A stretch of 52,325 nucleotides of DNA from Bacillota bacterium (GCA_023401925.1 JAEXDA010000075.1:1-52325); one strand, 5' to 3'. Counted from the stretch's first letter, positions 33,666 through 40,935 are shown. Notes: generated by a model from the sequence alone, not told the origin. Translations and numbers: made by a program.

Positions 33666-34337
33666 TTACTGTTGTTGTTTTTCGTTTTTGGCGATTTCCA
33701 CCAGCCGTATACCGATGTCAAAGGCTTTCCGGCAGTCCTTGGGGAACTCATTCTTCCTTCTTTCGGCTCTTTCTTCGGGATTAAACCTATCTGAGACATA
33801 TTTGGAATAATCATCAAACTGGTATGTTTCGTTTACTAACAGGGACAGGGATGTCTCTTTGAAAATCTTCGCTAATATCTGTTCATGCCCTGCAGCCGGC
33901 CTGTCAAATCCTACACGCTTCATTCTTTCCTCGTTAACCTCCATGGTGTAAATAAAAGCGGTCGGCATTTTTCTTTTAAACAATGAGGACATATTGGCAT
34001 CATAGACAGTGTATGGGAACATCAGCCTTTCCAAAAAAGATTTTATTTCGCCGCTCACCCAACCGTAGTAGATCGGAGAACCCAAAACAAGCGCATCCGC
34101 TGCGGCGATTTTTTCCAAAACCGGAGTCAGATCATCTTGGAACGCGCACCTGCCATAGTTTTTACCATTTTTAACTTTACAGGAGAAACAACTGATACAA
34201 CCCTTAAAATTTAGATCATAAAGATGAAACAGTTCGGTCTCAAATCCTTGGGAAGCGGCGCCATCCAGTGTCTGTTGCAGCAGTGTTGCAGTATTCCATT
34301 TTTTCCTCGGACTACCGTTAATCGCTATTAATTTCAT
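33666..34337 (-). CDS. Flavodoxin-family NAD(P)H-dependent FMN reductase
   Basis: A 223-residue cytoplasmic flavoprotein of the NADPH-dependent FMN reductase / iron-sulfur flavoprotein class: N-terminal FMN-phosphate loop INGSPRKKWNTATLL, a cysteine patch GCISCFSCK (about 47-55) with a later Cys in YGRCAFQDDL, and VLGSPIYYGWVSGEIKSFLE for the isoalloxazine. The cysteines could hold an Fe-S cluster or take part in redox. It lies downstream of a MerR regulator, with a MerR-type promoter between them. Its physiological substrate is not evident; quinone or nitro stress is plausible. Confidence 0.87.
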   Translation of the reverse strand: MKLIAINGSPRKKWNTATLLQQTLDGAASQGFETELFHLYDLNFKGCISCFSCKVKNGKNYGRCAFQDDLTPVLEKIAAADALVLGSPIYYGWVSGEIKSFLERLMFPYTVYDANMSSLFKRKMPTAFIYTMEVNEERMKRVGFDRPAAGHEQILAKIFKETSLSLLVNETYQFDDYSKYVSDRFNPEERAERRKNEFPKDCRKAFDIGIRLVEIAKNEKQQQ

Positions 34338-34369
34338 ACAAGGCCCCCACTTTCATCTGATTTTACTAA

Positions 34370-34401
34370 AGTATAAGCCTTGTAGTATGGTACAAAGTCA
34401 A
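34370..34401 (-). promoter_or_regulatory. MerR-type promoter and operator of the reductase gene
   Basis: Minus strand: TTGACT, 20 bases, TATACT. The over-long spacer contains the dyad CTTTGTA-CCATAC-TACAAG (plus-strand 34379-34397). A 19-20 base spacer carrying a dyad is the hallmark of MerR-activated promoters. The -35 box overlaps the stop codon of the merR gene. Confidence 0.8.
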
Positions 34402-34793
34402 GATCTCTTATATAAAAATTTCAAAAGGTTACATTTCGCCAAGTCGGGATTGTTTTTAATATAATCCAGAAGCTCTTTTAAGTCCTTGAGCGCATTAATT
34501 TTCTGGTCAAGGTCCTCCATTTTCGATGTGAGCTGATCGTTTAAAATTTGGTTATTGATATTACTATTACTGCTTAGCATTTGTGAAATAGTGGAAATCT
34601 CGCGCAAACTGAAACCCAATTCTTTTAATCGGGTAATAAATTTTAACCGGAGCAGATCTTCTTCACTATATACTCTGTAGCCTGATTCTGTACGCTCCGG
34701 CACAGGAATAATCCGGATTTTCTCATAATATCTCAGAGTTTCATTTCCTATTTTTAATAGATTGGATATTTCCTTGCGTGTATAACCCTTCAT
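34398..34793 (-). CDS. MerR-family transcriptional regulator
   Basis: A 131-residue regulator with the MerR winged helix at the N-terminus (YTRKEISNLLKIGNETLRYY, IIPVPERTESGYRVYSEEDL, LRLKFITRLKELGFSLREIS) and a C-terminal coiled coil. It ends with a short Cys-containing tail (AKCNLLKF). It should bind the dyad at 34370-34401 and activate the flavin reductase gene. The effector is unknown; a single Cys rules out a mercury-type three-Cys site. Together with the reductase it forms a block inserted between yjjW and its duplicated 3' fragment. Confidence 0.9.
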   Translation of the reverse strand: MKGYTRKEISNLLKIGNETLRYYEKIRIIPVPERTESGYRVYSEEDLLRLKFITRLKELGFSLREISTISQMLSSNSNINNQILNDQLTSKMEDLDQKINALKDLKELLDYIKNNPDLAKCNLLKFLYKRS

Positions 34794-34888
34794 GTTCTTC
34801 CTCCAAATGGGCCTTGATTGAAGTAAAAAAAGCTGCCAAAATCGAGTCGGTTAACTTTCAGTATACCATATTCCGTGACATTCAGGGA

Positions 34889-35088
34889 TCGATGCTGAAG
34901 CCTGTCATTCACGGCATTGCTAAAACCTTTGGAGAAAAAACCGCCTTCCAAGCCCGGTTGATCCCTTCCGTCCTTTCAGGGTGCATGGCGTTCTCGAAAA
35001 CACGCCGCCCCCTTCCGAAGGCAGAATGCCGGAACTACGGGAACTGGCCGAAAAGTGCGGCTTCCAGGAAAATAAGGATTACCTGATC
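34889..35088 (+). pseudogene. Duplicated, damaged 3' fragment of yjjW
   Basis: About 200 bases match the last 203 bases of yjjW (33406-33608). Identity is moderate at the left and nearly complete over the last 105 bases (from GGCGTTCTCGAAAACACGCC to AATAAGGATTACCTGATC). Small indels break the frame, and there is no start of its own. The pair of copies flanks the reductase-merR block. Confidence 0.9.
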
Positions 35089-35551
35089 AGGAAACTTTCA
35101 TTCTTTTCAATTGGATTTCTTGGTCAACCAATTGTTTTTGACCATCAACCAATCGTCCGAATCATTTTTTCAATTGGATTTCTTCATCAACCAATTGTTT
35201 TTTCAATCAGCCGATTATTTTCGGCCATCATCCAATGGATAAAATCATTTCAGCGGTTTTATATAATCCACAGTATTTTTTACAACTCCCCTTTGCCTCA
35301 CTGGCCCACAACCCCGGATACCGTCTTGGTTTCAAGCGTCGGCTTGCGAGAAGGATGGTTTGTTTTACATTCATCTAAGAATGAAATGTATGATTTTAGA
35401 GTTGGAAAACCGGAGGGACTATTCTGGGAGGAGAAATTTGAAAGAGTGAGGCTTGTGATAAATGTTTTGAAGTTCTAGGGAACCCAATCTTTGACGACCC
35501 AATGATTGACCTGGGGAATATGACGGAATACCGTTTGAGGGCCAAGGAAAA
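35089..35551 (+). other. Gene-free stretch with a 63-bp-period repeat
   Basis: TTTTCAATTGGATTTCTT occurs at 35104-35121 and 35167-35184, each followed two bases later by TCAACCAATTGTTTTT, so about 36 bases repeat with a 63-base period. A third degenerate trace (CCATCATCCAATGG) follows near 35225. The rest shows only coding debris: an open frame runs through it but fuses the yjjW fragment to unrelated sequence. Confidence 0.6.
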
Positions 35552-35884
35552 ATGCAGGGCGAAGGAAGCGTAAGAATGAAATTGAAGCAGGTTGTAGCCG
35601 ACTTTTTACACAATCCGAAAGTCATTTTTTTCGATGAACCCACCATTGGCCTGGATGTATTGATTAAAAGCAAGATCGGCAATTTGATACGGGATTTGAA
35701 CCGGAGAAACGGGGCGGCCATTTTGGTGACCACCCATGATATCAGTGATATTGAGGCCCTTTGCAGGCTGATCGTCATTATCGACCAGGGCCGAATCATT
35801 TTTGACGGGGATATTGATCATGAAGTAATGGGCTGTTGCAAAAAAAAATTAAAACAGGGAGCTATGCAAAGGGAAGGTTTTTGA
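35552..35884 (+). pseudogene. Truncated ABC transporter ATPase (C-terminal half only)
   Basis: The 110 codons contain Walker B VIFFDEPTIGLDVLIKSKIG and the H-loop ILVTTHDISDIEAL typical of ABC-2 type exporter ATPases. The Walker A, Q-loop and intact LSGGQ signature are missing; the signature region reads GEGSVRMKLKQV. The usual C-terminal 80-100 residues are also missing. No permease gene follows. The frame starts inside the domain, so this is a remnant even though it has no internal stops. Confidence 0.8.
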
Positions 35885-36013
35885 ACCGTGGCAATTGAAA
35901 TTTTTAAAAAGATTTGGATTCCCTTATATTACTAAAGGATTTTTGGCTTTCCAATCGAAATCAAAGCAATGAGAAATCAATTCATTTAAATAATTTTCGA
36001 TTGAGGTGCGCTG

Positions 36014-36295
36014 ATGAATCGTTTGACGGATTTTCAAAAACGAATGATAGTCATAGGAATAGCAGCTTTTATGATATTGCTTGGAGTGGCCCAAGCCCTG
36101 ATCAAAACGGACTTTTTTACCCAACATAAGCGATTAATCGACGAAGTAACTTTTGTATTAATGTTAATTGCAGCAGTTCTGCTTTTCAGTAAAAAGAAGC
36201 CTAAACCTGAAGAGCCGAAACCGGCCGATGGTGAAAACCAGACAATCGATACGGAAAAAACCCTTGAACAGACTCAAACTCAATCAAAGGAATAA
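36014..36295 (+). CDS. Small two-helix membrane protein of unknown function
   Basis: A 93-residue protein with two hydrophobic helices (MIVIGIAAFMILLGVAQAL, about 11-29, and VTFVLMLIAAVLLF, about 45-58) and a charged, Pro/Glu/Gln-rich C-terminal tail of about 35 residues. A GAGGTG ribosome site lies before the ATG and a terminator follows at 36304-36333, so it looks like a genuine single-gene unit. I do not recognise the family. The tail is probably cytoplasmic. Confidence 0.7.
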   Translation: MNRLTDFQKRMIVIGIAAFMILLGVAQALIKTDFFTQHKRLIDEVTFVLMLIAAVLLFSKKKPKPEEPKPADGENQTIDTEKTLEQTQTQSKE

Positions 36296-36303
36296 TGATT
36301 TTT

Positions 36304-36333
36304 AAAAGACTTTCCGTAGAGGGAGTCTTTTTT
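36304..36333 (+). terminator. Rho-independent terminator
   Basis: AAAAGACT pairs with AGTCTTTT across a 12-base loop and is followed by further T. It lies nine bases after the stop of the small membrane-protein gene. Confidence 0.75.
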
Positions 36334-36432
36334 GATGGTATTTCATATTTTTTTACCGGAAAACCAATAATAAGAGTAGAATTTATTAAGCGACACTTTG
36401 GATCTTGGTTGATCTTTTAAAATAGGAGGCCA

Positions 36433-36864
36433 GTGTGGGGTTTGGAACATTTAACCGTGGAGATGATTATGAATGAAACACCAGGGGTCCGGCTTAACTC
36501 TTGGATACACGAAAATATTATGATTACGCCGCCATTATTTGCATATACGGAGAGGGGCGGGGCGGAAATTTCTTATTTTCCCGGAGGACATCATCAAAGA
36601 ATTGCCGTCAGTGATCGGGCTCTTGCCGAAAAAGTACCGGGATATTCCACTGATATTGCTGAAGCCTGGAAAGTTGTTGAGACGATTAATTCAAGAGGTT
36701 GGCAGTTTTGCATTCGTCTGAACCGGGATGGCCGGGTTATTGCGGAGAGTGGGCCTGAAAATTGCAATTCCAGTAATTTTTTTAACGATCATCAATATTT
36801 TGAGACGGTTCCGGAGGCCATTTGTAAAGTTGCTTTGCTTGGAATATTAGAAACCCAAATTTAA
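36433..36864 (+). CDS. Phage-type protein with ABA-sandwich (BC1872-like) domain
   Basis: The protein (up to 143 residues) contains the pattern VPGYSTDIAEAWKVVETINS followed by an antiparallel strand region and a C-terminal ETVPEAICKVALLGIL. This resembles the phage ABA-sandwich domain found in BC1872-like proteins of prophages. The first third (MNETPGVRLNSWIHENIM) also matches the family's N-terminal helix. The start is unsure: GTG 36433 is close behind AGGAGG, TTG 36442 is better spaced, and ATG 36469 is also in frame. No other phage gene is intact nearby. It lies 140 bases before tRNA-Arg(CCU), a common integration neighbourhood. Confidence 0.6.
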   Translation: MWGLEHLTVEMIMNETPGVRLNSWIHENIMITPPLFAYTERGGAEISYFPGGHHQRIAVSDRALAEKVPGYSTDIAEAWKVVETINSRGWQFCIRLNRDGRVIAESGPENCNSSNFFNDHQYFETVPEAICKVALLGILETQI

Positions 36865-36933
36865 GAGGCGGGTTCCGGGTAAAGCGTATTTCAACCTAGT
36901 TGCCTTAACCCAAAAGAAGGAATTGGCTATAGG

Positions 36934-36962
36934 TTGTAAAAGGGATTCTAATTTGCTATAAT
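36934..36962 (+). promoter_or_regulatory. Promoter of tRNA-Arg(CCU)
   Basis: TTGTAA, 17 bases, TATAAT, with the -10 ending 43 bases before the mature tRNA. Confidence 0.75.
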
Positions 36963-37005
36963 ATTAACGTTCTTCGAATGTAGTTTCAATAATGTTTTTT
37001 TATAC

Positions 37006-37081
37006 GGCCCTGTAGCTCAGAGGATAGAGCAGCGGTTTCCTAAACCGTGTGTCGGATGTTCGACTCATCTCAGGGCCGCCA
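37006..37081 (+). tRNA. tRNA-Arg (anticodon CCU)
   Basis: A 76-base tRNA with acceptor GGCCCTG/CAGGGCC, anticodon loop TTCCTAA (anticodon CCT), T-loop GTTCGACT and encoded CCA. It reads AGG arginine codons. Single-gene unit with its own promoter and terminator. Confidence 0.97.
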
Positions 37082-37091
37082 AGAAAATTTC

Positions 37092-37114
37092 CCAGCATAA
37101 GTGCTGGTTTTTTT
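37092..37114 (+). terminator. Terminator of tRNA-Arg(CCU)
   Basis: CCAGCA pairs with TGCTGG over TAAG, followed by seven T. It begins 11 bases after the tRNA. Confidence 0.9.
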
Positions 37115-37184
37115 ATTTTAATGGCGTACCGGTCGTTTCGTTCTTTGATGATACAATTTGATCCTTAGGCCACCCATAATGCTC

Positions 37185-37214
37185 AAAAACCCCGGCTAAG
37201 TAACCGGGGTTTTT
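37185..37214. terminator. Bidirectional terminator
   Basis: AAAAACCCCGG at 37185-37195 is perfectly complementary to CCGGGGTTTTT at 37204-37214. On the minus strand it lies seven bases after the stop of the cysteine-rich peptide gene. Confidence 0.88.
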
Positions 37215-37221
37215 AATGTTG

Positions 37222-37404
37222 TTAGTCGAATATACTTAAAATAGCCGACTTAATGGGACAAGTTTTAAGGGTACATTCTCCGTCATGTTCACAGGTCATG
37301 GAAACCGATTGCTTGCCGTAACCGACAGAATGAACTGTAATTGTTCGGCCTTCATTGTAAACCGGGCAACTTCCTTTAAAAAATTTCGTTGTGGTGTGGG
37401 TCAT
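37222..37404 (-). CDS. Small cysteine-containing protein of unknown function
   Basis: A 60-residue soluble protein with four Cys: Cys13 (GSCPVY), then Cys38, Cys44 and Cys49 in TCEHDGECTLKTCPI. The last three are spaced C-x5-C-x4-C, which could bind a metal or an Fe-S cluster. An AAGGAG ribosome site lies eight bases before the ATG and a strong terminator follows, so it is a real unit despite its size. I do not recognise a named family. Confidence 0.7.
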   Translation of the reverse strand: MTHTTTKFFKGSCPVYNEGRTITVHSVGYGKQSVSMTCEHDGECTLKTCPIKSAILSIFD

Positions 37405-37620
37405 GTTGGTTTCTCCTTTGTGTCCGTCAAGGTCGAGGATATTTTACGCTATAAATTTATCGTCATCTCATGGAAAAGATTAGAAGAAAGTTCCAATAGC
37501 AGGGATGATATTTTGAAAAAGCATCGAGAAGATATCATGACATGGGGAACTTTTTGGAGTTGAAAGCGTTAATATAGACATCAACTCCCTTTTTTCATTA
37601 TGTAAATCCTCCTCTGATTA

Positions 37621-37652
37621 CCCCGCTACCTGTCTGGTAGTGGGGATTTTTT
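37621..37652 (+). terminator. Rho-independent terminator of unclear origin
   Basis: CCCCGCTACC pairs with GGTAGTGGGG (one G-T pair) over TGTCT and is followed by ATTTTTT. It reads on the plus strand, yet no convincing plus-strand gene lies between it and the tRNA terminator. It may end a small RNA or a decayed gene. Confidence 0.8.
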
Positions 37653-37700
37653 ATCTTTGAGCGCCGGTATTATACCGAAATCTCCCGGGTAGACATTATT

Positions 37701-37732
37701 AAAAAGGATGCCAACCAAAGGGCATCCTTTTT
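37701..37732. terminator. Bidirectional terminator after the YjcZ-like gene
   Basis: AAAAAGGATGCC at 37701-37712 is perfectly complementary to GGCATCCTTTTT at 37721-37732 over an eight-base loop. On the minus strand it lies 22 bases after the stop of the 37-residue peptide gene. Confidence 0.88.
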
Positions 37733-37754
37733 CTTAAGATATTGGATTCAAAGA

Positions 37755-37868
37755 TTAGATGAAACCACCGCCACAGAAACAGCAGAAAAGTAAGAGAATG
37801 ACTATTATCCAAATAAAGCCGCCACCGCCAAACCATTCAGCATTAACACCAGCGCCATCGGCTCCCAT
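37755..37868 (-). CDS. YjcZ-like small glycine-rich membrane peptide
   Basis: A 37-residue peptide: a short polar Gly/Ala N-terminus, WFGGGGFIWIIVILLLF as a single membrane helix, then CCFCGGGFI. This composition is typical of the YjcZ-type small sporulation-associated proteins of Bacillota. The ribosome site is excellent (AGGAGGTG, seven bases before the ATG; plus-strand 37876-37883) and a perfect terminator follows. Upstream on the minus strand CATAAAATA fits the -10 element of mother-cell sigma factors, but no matching -35 was seen. Three Cys near the end are unusual for the group. Confidence 0.7.
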   Translation of the reverse strand: MGADGAGVNAEWFGGGGFIWIIVILLLFCCFCGGGFI

Positions 37869-37883
37869 TTCACTACACCTCCT

Positions 37884-38233
37884 AGGAAAGTTTAATCTAT
37901 TTTATGCCCTAGCTGAAATGAATGGGATATGGCAAAAGTAATTTATAAGACATTGCTTTGATTAGTATCTGTCGATATAACGTCTGCTTTGAGTATTTAA
38001 CCAATTGGTGGGGACCATTACGGATTCTTTAGGATAATCCCTTGAATATCCCTATTCGGCATAGACACAAAATCCTTGGTCTCCTGAAAAGTGGCTACCC
38101 ATCAGCAAAATGGACCGACAACAATGGCAGGATGAATAATATTTGCAGCATCAGCAGCTTCTTTTGAAGGATTGTATCCGGTTTTTAAGATCAGGAATTG
38201 AAAAATGGCCTCCATGCGTATGGGTTTCGGTGA
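37884..38233. other. Intergenic stretch without a supported gene
   Basis: About 350 bases between two minus-strand genes. A 36-codon minus-strand frame around 38105-38215 (MEAIFQFLILKTGYNPS...) has no ribosome site. No strong hairpin or promoter was identified beyond the CATAAAATA noted for the YjcZ-like gene. Confidence 0.4.
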
Positions 38234-38506
38234 TTAAGAAAAAAGTCCCTTTGATGCGCTTTCTTCTTTTTCCCCCTTTTGATTCAAAGCGTCACAAATC
38301 CGCTGGCCAATTTCAATTTGAATTTGCTGAGCTTCAAGTATGGCTTGTAATCGCTGGTCCAAGTTGGTTTCGATTCGGAGGACTGCCGTTTCGATATTAT
38401 CGATTCTTTGAAAGAGCTGGTTCGTTGTTTGACGAATTTCGCTATTTTCCTGTTTTAAACCTTCCAATATTTCCAATAAAAGCTCTTGAAACCTTTCATT
38501 TTCCAT
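38234..38506 (-). CDS. Small coiled-coil protein of unknown function
   Basis: A 90-residue, strongly charged protein whose first 75 residues form a continuous heptad pattern (LLLEILEGLKQENSEIRQTT, IDNIETAVLRIETNLDQRLQ), so a coiled-coil oligomer is expected. There is no membrane helix and no Cys except one near residue 70. An AGGAG site lies six bases before the ATG. Similar short coiled-coil proteins are common and unannotated in Bacillota. Confidence 0.7.
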   Translation of the reverse strand: MENERFQELLLEILEGLKQENSEIRQTTNQLFQRIDNIETAVLRIETNLDQRLQAILEAQQIQIEIGQRICDALNQKGEKEESASKGLFS

Positions 38507-38652
38507 CAGTACTCCTCACTTTCCATTTTTGGTTTCGATTCAAAAGAGCCTTTAGGGGCAGGAAGTTATCTTCCCTAAAAGCCCTTATGTATAAAACAAC
38601 CGTTTAAGATGATCCTGGAAGAAAATTGTTGAACAATGAATTGACGATAAGG

Positions 38653-39360
38653 TTAGGATAGTTCCAAAGCTAATTCCATCATCTGTGTAAAGGAAGTTTG
38701 CCTTTCCTCGGGGGTGGTGGCCTCATGGGTCACTAAAGAATCGGATACCGTTAGAATGCATAAGGCATTGACTCCGGCATAGGCAGCATTCATATACAAG
38801 GCGGCGGCTTCCATCTCAATAGCGAGTACTCCCATCTGAGCCCATTTCTTCCAGGAATCCGGATCGGCATCATAGAAAGTATCGGAGGAAAGAATATTAC
38901 CTACTTGAATCGGAATATTTTTTTTGGCTGCGATTTCGACAGTTTTTCTTATCAACTCCCAGGAAGCGGTCGGCGCATAAGTACCGGGTAATTGATATTG
39001 GGAGCCATAATTGGAATTGGTGGAGGCTGATAAGCCCACTACAATATCCCTGATATGGACTTCGGGGCGTAATGAACCACAGGAGCCGATACGGATCAAG
39101 TTCTTCACATCATAAAAATGAATGAGTTCGTAGGAATAAATGCCGATGGACGGCATCCCCATTCCCGTTCCCATTACCGACATTTTTCTACCGTGATAGG
39201 TCCCGGTGAAACCGGACATATTTCGAACACCATTGAACTGAACAGGGTTTTCCAAATAGTTTTCAGCAATAAACTTGGCCCGTAAGGGGTCTCCGGGAAG
39301 CAAAACCGTACTGGCGATAGTTCCCAGGCTGCCAACTTCAATATGAGGGGTCGGAATCAT
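38653..39360 (-). CDS. deoD: Purine nucleoside phosphorylase, DeoD type
   Basis: A 235-residue enzyme of the hexameric PNP class: TPHIEVGSLGTIASTVLLPG with the phosphate-binding Gly, LIRIGSCGSL with Arg87-type ligand, SSDTFYDADPDSW and AIEMEAAALYMNA with the ribose-binding Glu-Met-Glu; SDSLVTHE carries the catalytic Asp. It splits purine (deoxy)nucleosides to base and (deoxy)ribose-1-P, complementing Udp at 28 kb and feeding DeoB. It is a single-gene unit here, not linked to the nucleoside island. Confidence 0.95.
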   Translation of the reverse strand: MIPTPHIEVGSLGTIASTVLLPGDPLRAKFIAENYLENPVQFNGVRNMSGFTGTYHGRKMSVMGTGMGMPSIGIYSYELIHFYDVKNLIRIGSCGSLRPEVHIRDIVVGLSASTNSNYGSQYQLPGTYAPTASWELIRKTVEIAAKKNIPIQVGNILSSDTFYDADPDSWKKWAQMGVLAIEMEAAALYMNAAYAGVNALCILTVSDSLVTHEATTPEERQTSFTQMMELALELS

Positions 39361-39554
39361 GGTATCACTCCAATTTATTGGTATCAGGCATTAACATTCT
39401 ACGAAACGTTTCCAATATCCTGCCTGGCATATCTACCTGTACCAGTTATTCATTTCGCATGCCCACTGTTATCGGCCTGATATTTATCAACCATCGTTTC
39501 CCTGAGGGATATATTATTAAAAAAAATATTTTGCGGAAATGGGGGTTTTACCAA

Positions 39555-40622
39555 ATGAAAAATCCTGAAGATGTGGAATATTTAGTTACATCCGAGCTTT
39601 TGGATTATTCCACTTTAACTCAAGACAAAACCTTAGATTTACTGAGAAAATATCAATTTGGATTATGCCTTTGCGTGCATGAAGATCAATTAAACAATCA
39701 ACTGCATCTCATTTGCAGGGCATGCCAAAAATCCGGAATTCCACTCATTCTTTGGCCATTGTTATCGGAAAGCAAAGGCCTTTATCTCAATAAATATTCA
39801 GTGAAGGCATATAACCAATATTTGGATAAATTGTTTCAGTGGCTAGATGAACACAAACACATTATTTACGGGCTATTGGTTGATTGTGAGCCCGATTATG
39901 AGGCGCCGAAACCGGGGTCCGTTTCACCGGTCCTCGACAATATTTGGGATAATTTGCGGGATTTGGATGAGACGGCTTTTAACGCTGCAATCCAAGAATT
40001 CAGGCAAATCATTAAAAAAATCAAATCCCATGACTGTAAAGCTATTGGGGCGGCTATGCCTTTTGTATGCCATGACGTTTTAGAAAAAAGCCAGGCTTGG
40101 CAAGATTATTGGGGTGGCCCGGTAGTCGGCCTCGACTGGGATATGCTCGTATTTATGCTGTTTGGAAGCTGGTTTGTCCAAATGGGTATGGATTGGCCCA
40201 CGGCTCATTATTTAATTTATGATTACACGAAAGCTATCAAAAAGATATGGCGGGGTAAAGCTGTGGTAGCTTTAGGAGTAACCGCTCCCGGAACTGGGGC
40301 TGAAAGCGCAATATACCGCACACCGGAAGAGTTGGCCACTGCGGTTTCGGTGGTAAAAGCCGCCACAATGAAGAGAATTGGCATTTATGATCTTAAAGGC
40401 ATTATTGAGTCGAAAGATCCGGAATCTTGGTTTCGGCAAATCAAGAACGCTCCTCCCCTGAAACCGGAAACCCTTGCCTCGGTTAAGGGACGTAAAATTC
40501 AATATTGGAAAATTGGGCTCTATAAATGTTTTGTCAAAATCATCGGCGATATTCTGGAACAAATAAGGTCTTCCAAAACTTTGATGCGGCAGTTTTTCCG
40601 GAAATTAAAAAATTGTTATTGA
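39555..40622 (+). CDS. Conserved-looking protein of unknown function, probable TIM-barrel
   Basis: The protein (355 residues from this start) shows alternating strands and helices of a TIM-barrel: FGLCLCVHEDQL, IPLILWPLLSESKGLYLN, IYGLLVDCEPDYEAP with an acidic DCE at a strand end, IGAAMPF, GPVVGLDWDMLVFM, AVVALGVTAPGTGAES and RIGIYDLKGIIES. Such strand-end acids occur in glycosidase-like barrels, but no named family was recognised. ATG 39555 has GGGGG nine bases before it; the frame is open to a TTG at 39378 with no ribosome site. The C-terminal 50 residues are basic and helical. Confidence 0.65.
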   Translation: MKNPEDVEYLVTSELLDYSTLTQDKTLDLLRKYQFGLCLCVHEDQLNNQLHLICRACQKSGIPLILWPLLSESKGLYLNKYSVKAYNQYLDKLFQWLDEHKHIIYGLLVDCEPDYEAPKPGSVSPVLDNIWDNLRDLDETAFNAAIQEFRQIIKKIKSHDCKAIGAAMPFVCHDVLEKSQAWQDYWGGPVVGLDWDMLVFMLFGSWFVQMGMDWPTAHYLIYDYTKAIKKIWRGKAVVALGVTAPGTGAESAIYRTPEELATAVSVVKAATMKRIGIYDLKGIIESKDPESWFRQIKNAPPLKPETLASVKGRKIQYWKIGLYKCFVKIIGDILEQIRSSKTLMRQFFRKLKNCY

Positions 40623-40648
40623 CGCCATTTATTTCCATATGGTATTAT
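40619..40648 (+). promoter_or_regulatory. Promoter of the 36-codon ORF
   Basis: TTGACG, 18 bases, TATTAT. It overlaps the stop codon of the preceding gene and lies about 35 bases before the short ORF. Confidence 0.6.
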
Positions 40649-40682
40649 ACCAAAGGACGTAAGTTTTATGGAGGTGCAGCTC

Positions 40683-40793
40683 ATGACCGGTTCTTTATTG
40701 CAGCAAGCGGATGGAAAACTTGATCATCTACAAAGGAAGGTTTATCGCTTTTCTAATGACCGGTCTTTTTTGGTGTCGCTGCCGCTGTTGTAG
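40683..40793 (+). CDS. 36-residue peptide ORF in its own transcription unit
   Basis: A short frame (MTGSLLQQADGKLDHLQRK, then VYRFSNDRSFLVSLPLL) begins with ATG six bases after GGAGGTG. It has its own promoter (40619-40648) and a perfect terminator (40839-40870). The peptide has an amphipathic N-terminal half and a hydrophobic end, and no recognised family. It could be a regulatory peptide, or a decoy ORF on a small RNA. It lies 143 bases before rtcB. Confidence 0.5.
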   Translation: MTGSLLQQADGKLDHLQRKVYRFSNDRSFLVSLPLL

Positions 40794-40838
40794 GGCGCAT
40801 CCACGATATTCCAATCGAAGACAGGAAATCAGATATGG

Positions 40839-40870
40839 AAACCTTCCAAGTGTAGCGGAAGGTTTTTTAT
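40839..40870 (+). terminator. Rho-independent terminator before rtcB
   Basis: AAACCTTCC at 40839-40847 pairs with GGAAGGTTT at 40857-40865, followed by TTTATTTT. It closes the short unit and separates it from rtcB. Confidence 0.85.
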
Positions 40871-40935
40871 TTTATTTTCTTTGCAGATAAAAAGCCTCTC
40901 CCATCATGAATAATAAAAAAAGGATGTTTTAGATT

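Larger units (their letters stand above)
37405..37754. other. Intergenic stretch with two terminators
   Basis: No supported gene. A plus-strand open frame ending at 37563 has no ribosome site. The stretch holds the hairpins listed separately at 37621-37652 and 37701-37732. Confidence 0.5.

Noticed and set aside
34981..35478. A 165-codon plus-strand open frame
   Set aside because: It begins within the duplicated yjjW debris and runs through the 63-bp repeats, so it is a chance fusion.
37285..37563. A 92-codon plus-strand frame overlapping the cysteine-rich peptide gene
   Set aside because: Its first half is antisense to a better-supported gene and it lacks a ribosome site, although a terminator follows later.
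38105..38215. A 36-codon minus-strand frame (MEAIFQFLILKTGYNPS...)
   Set aside because: No ribosome site and no terminator, in contrast to the well-equipped small genes on either side.
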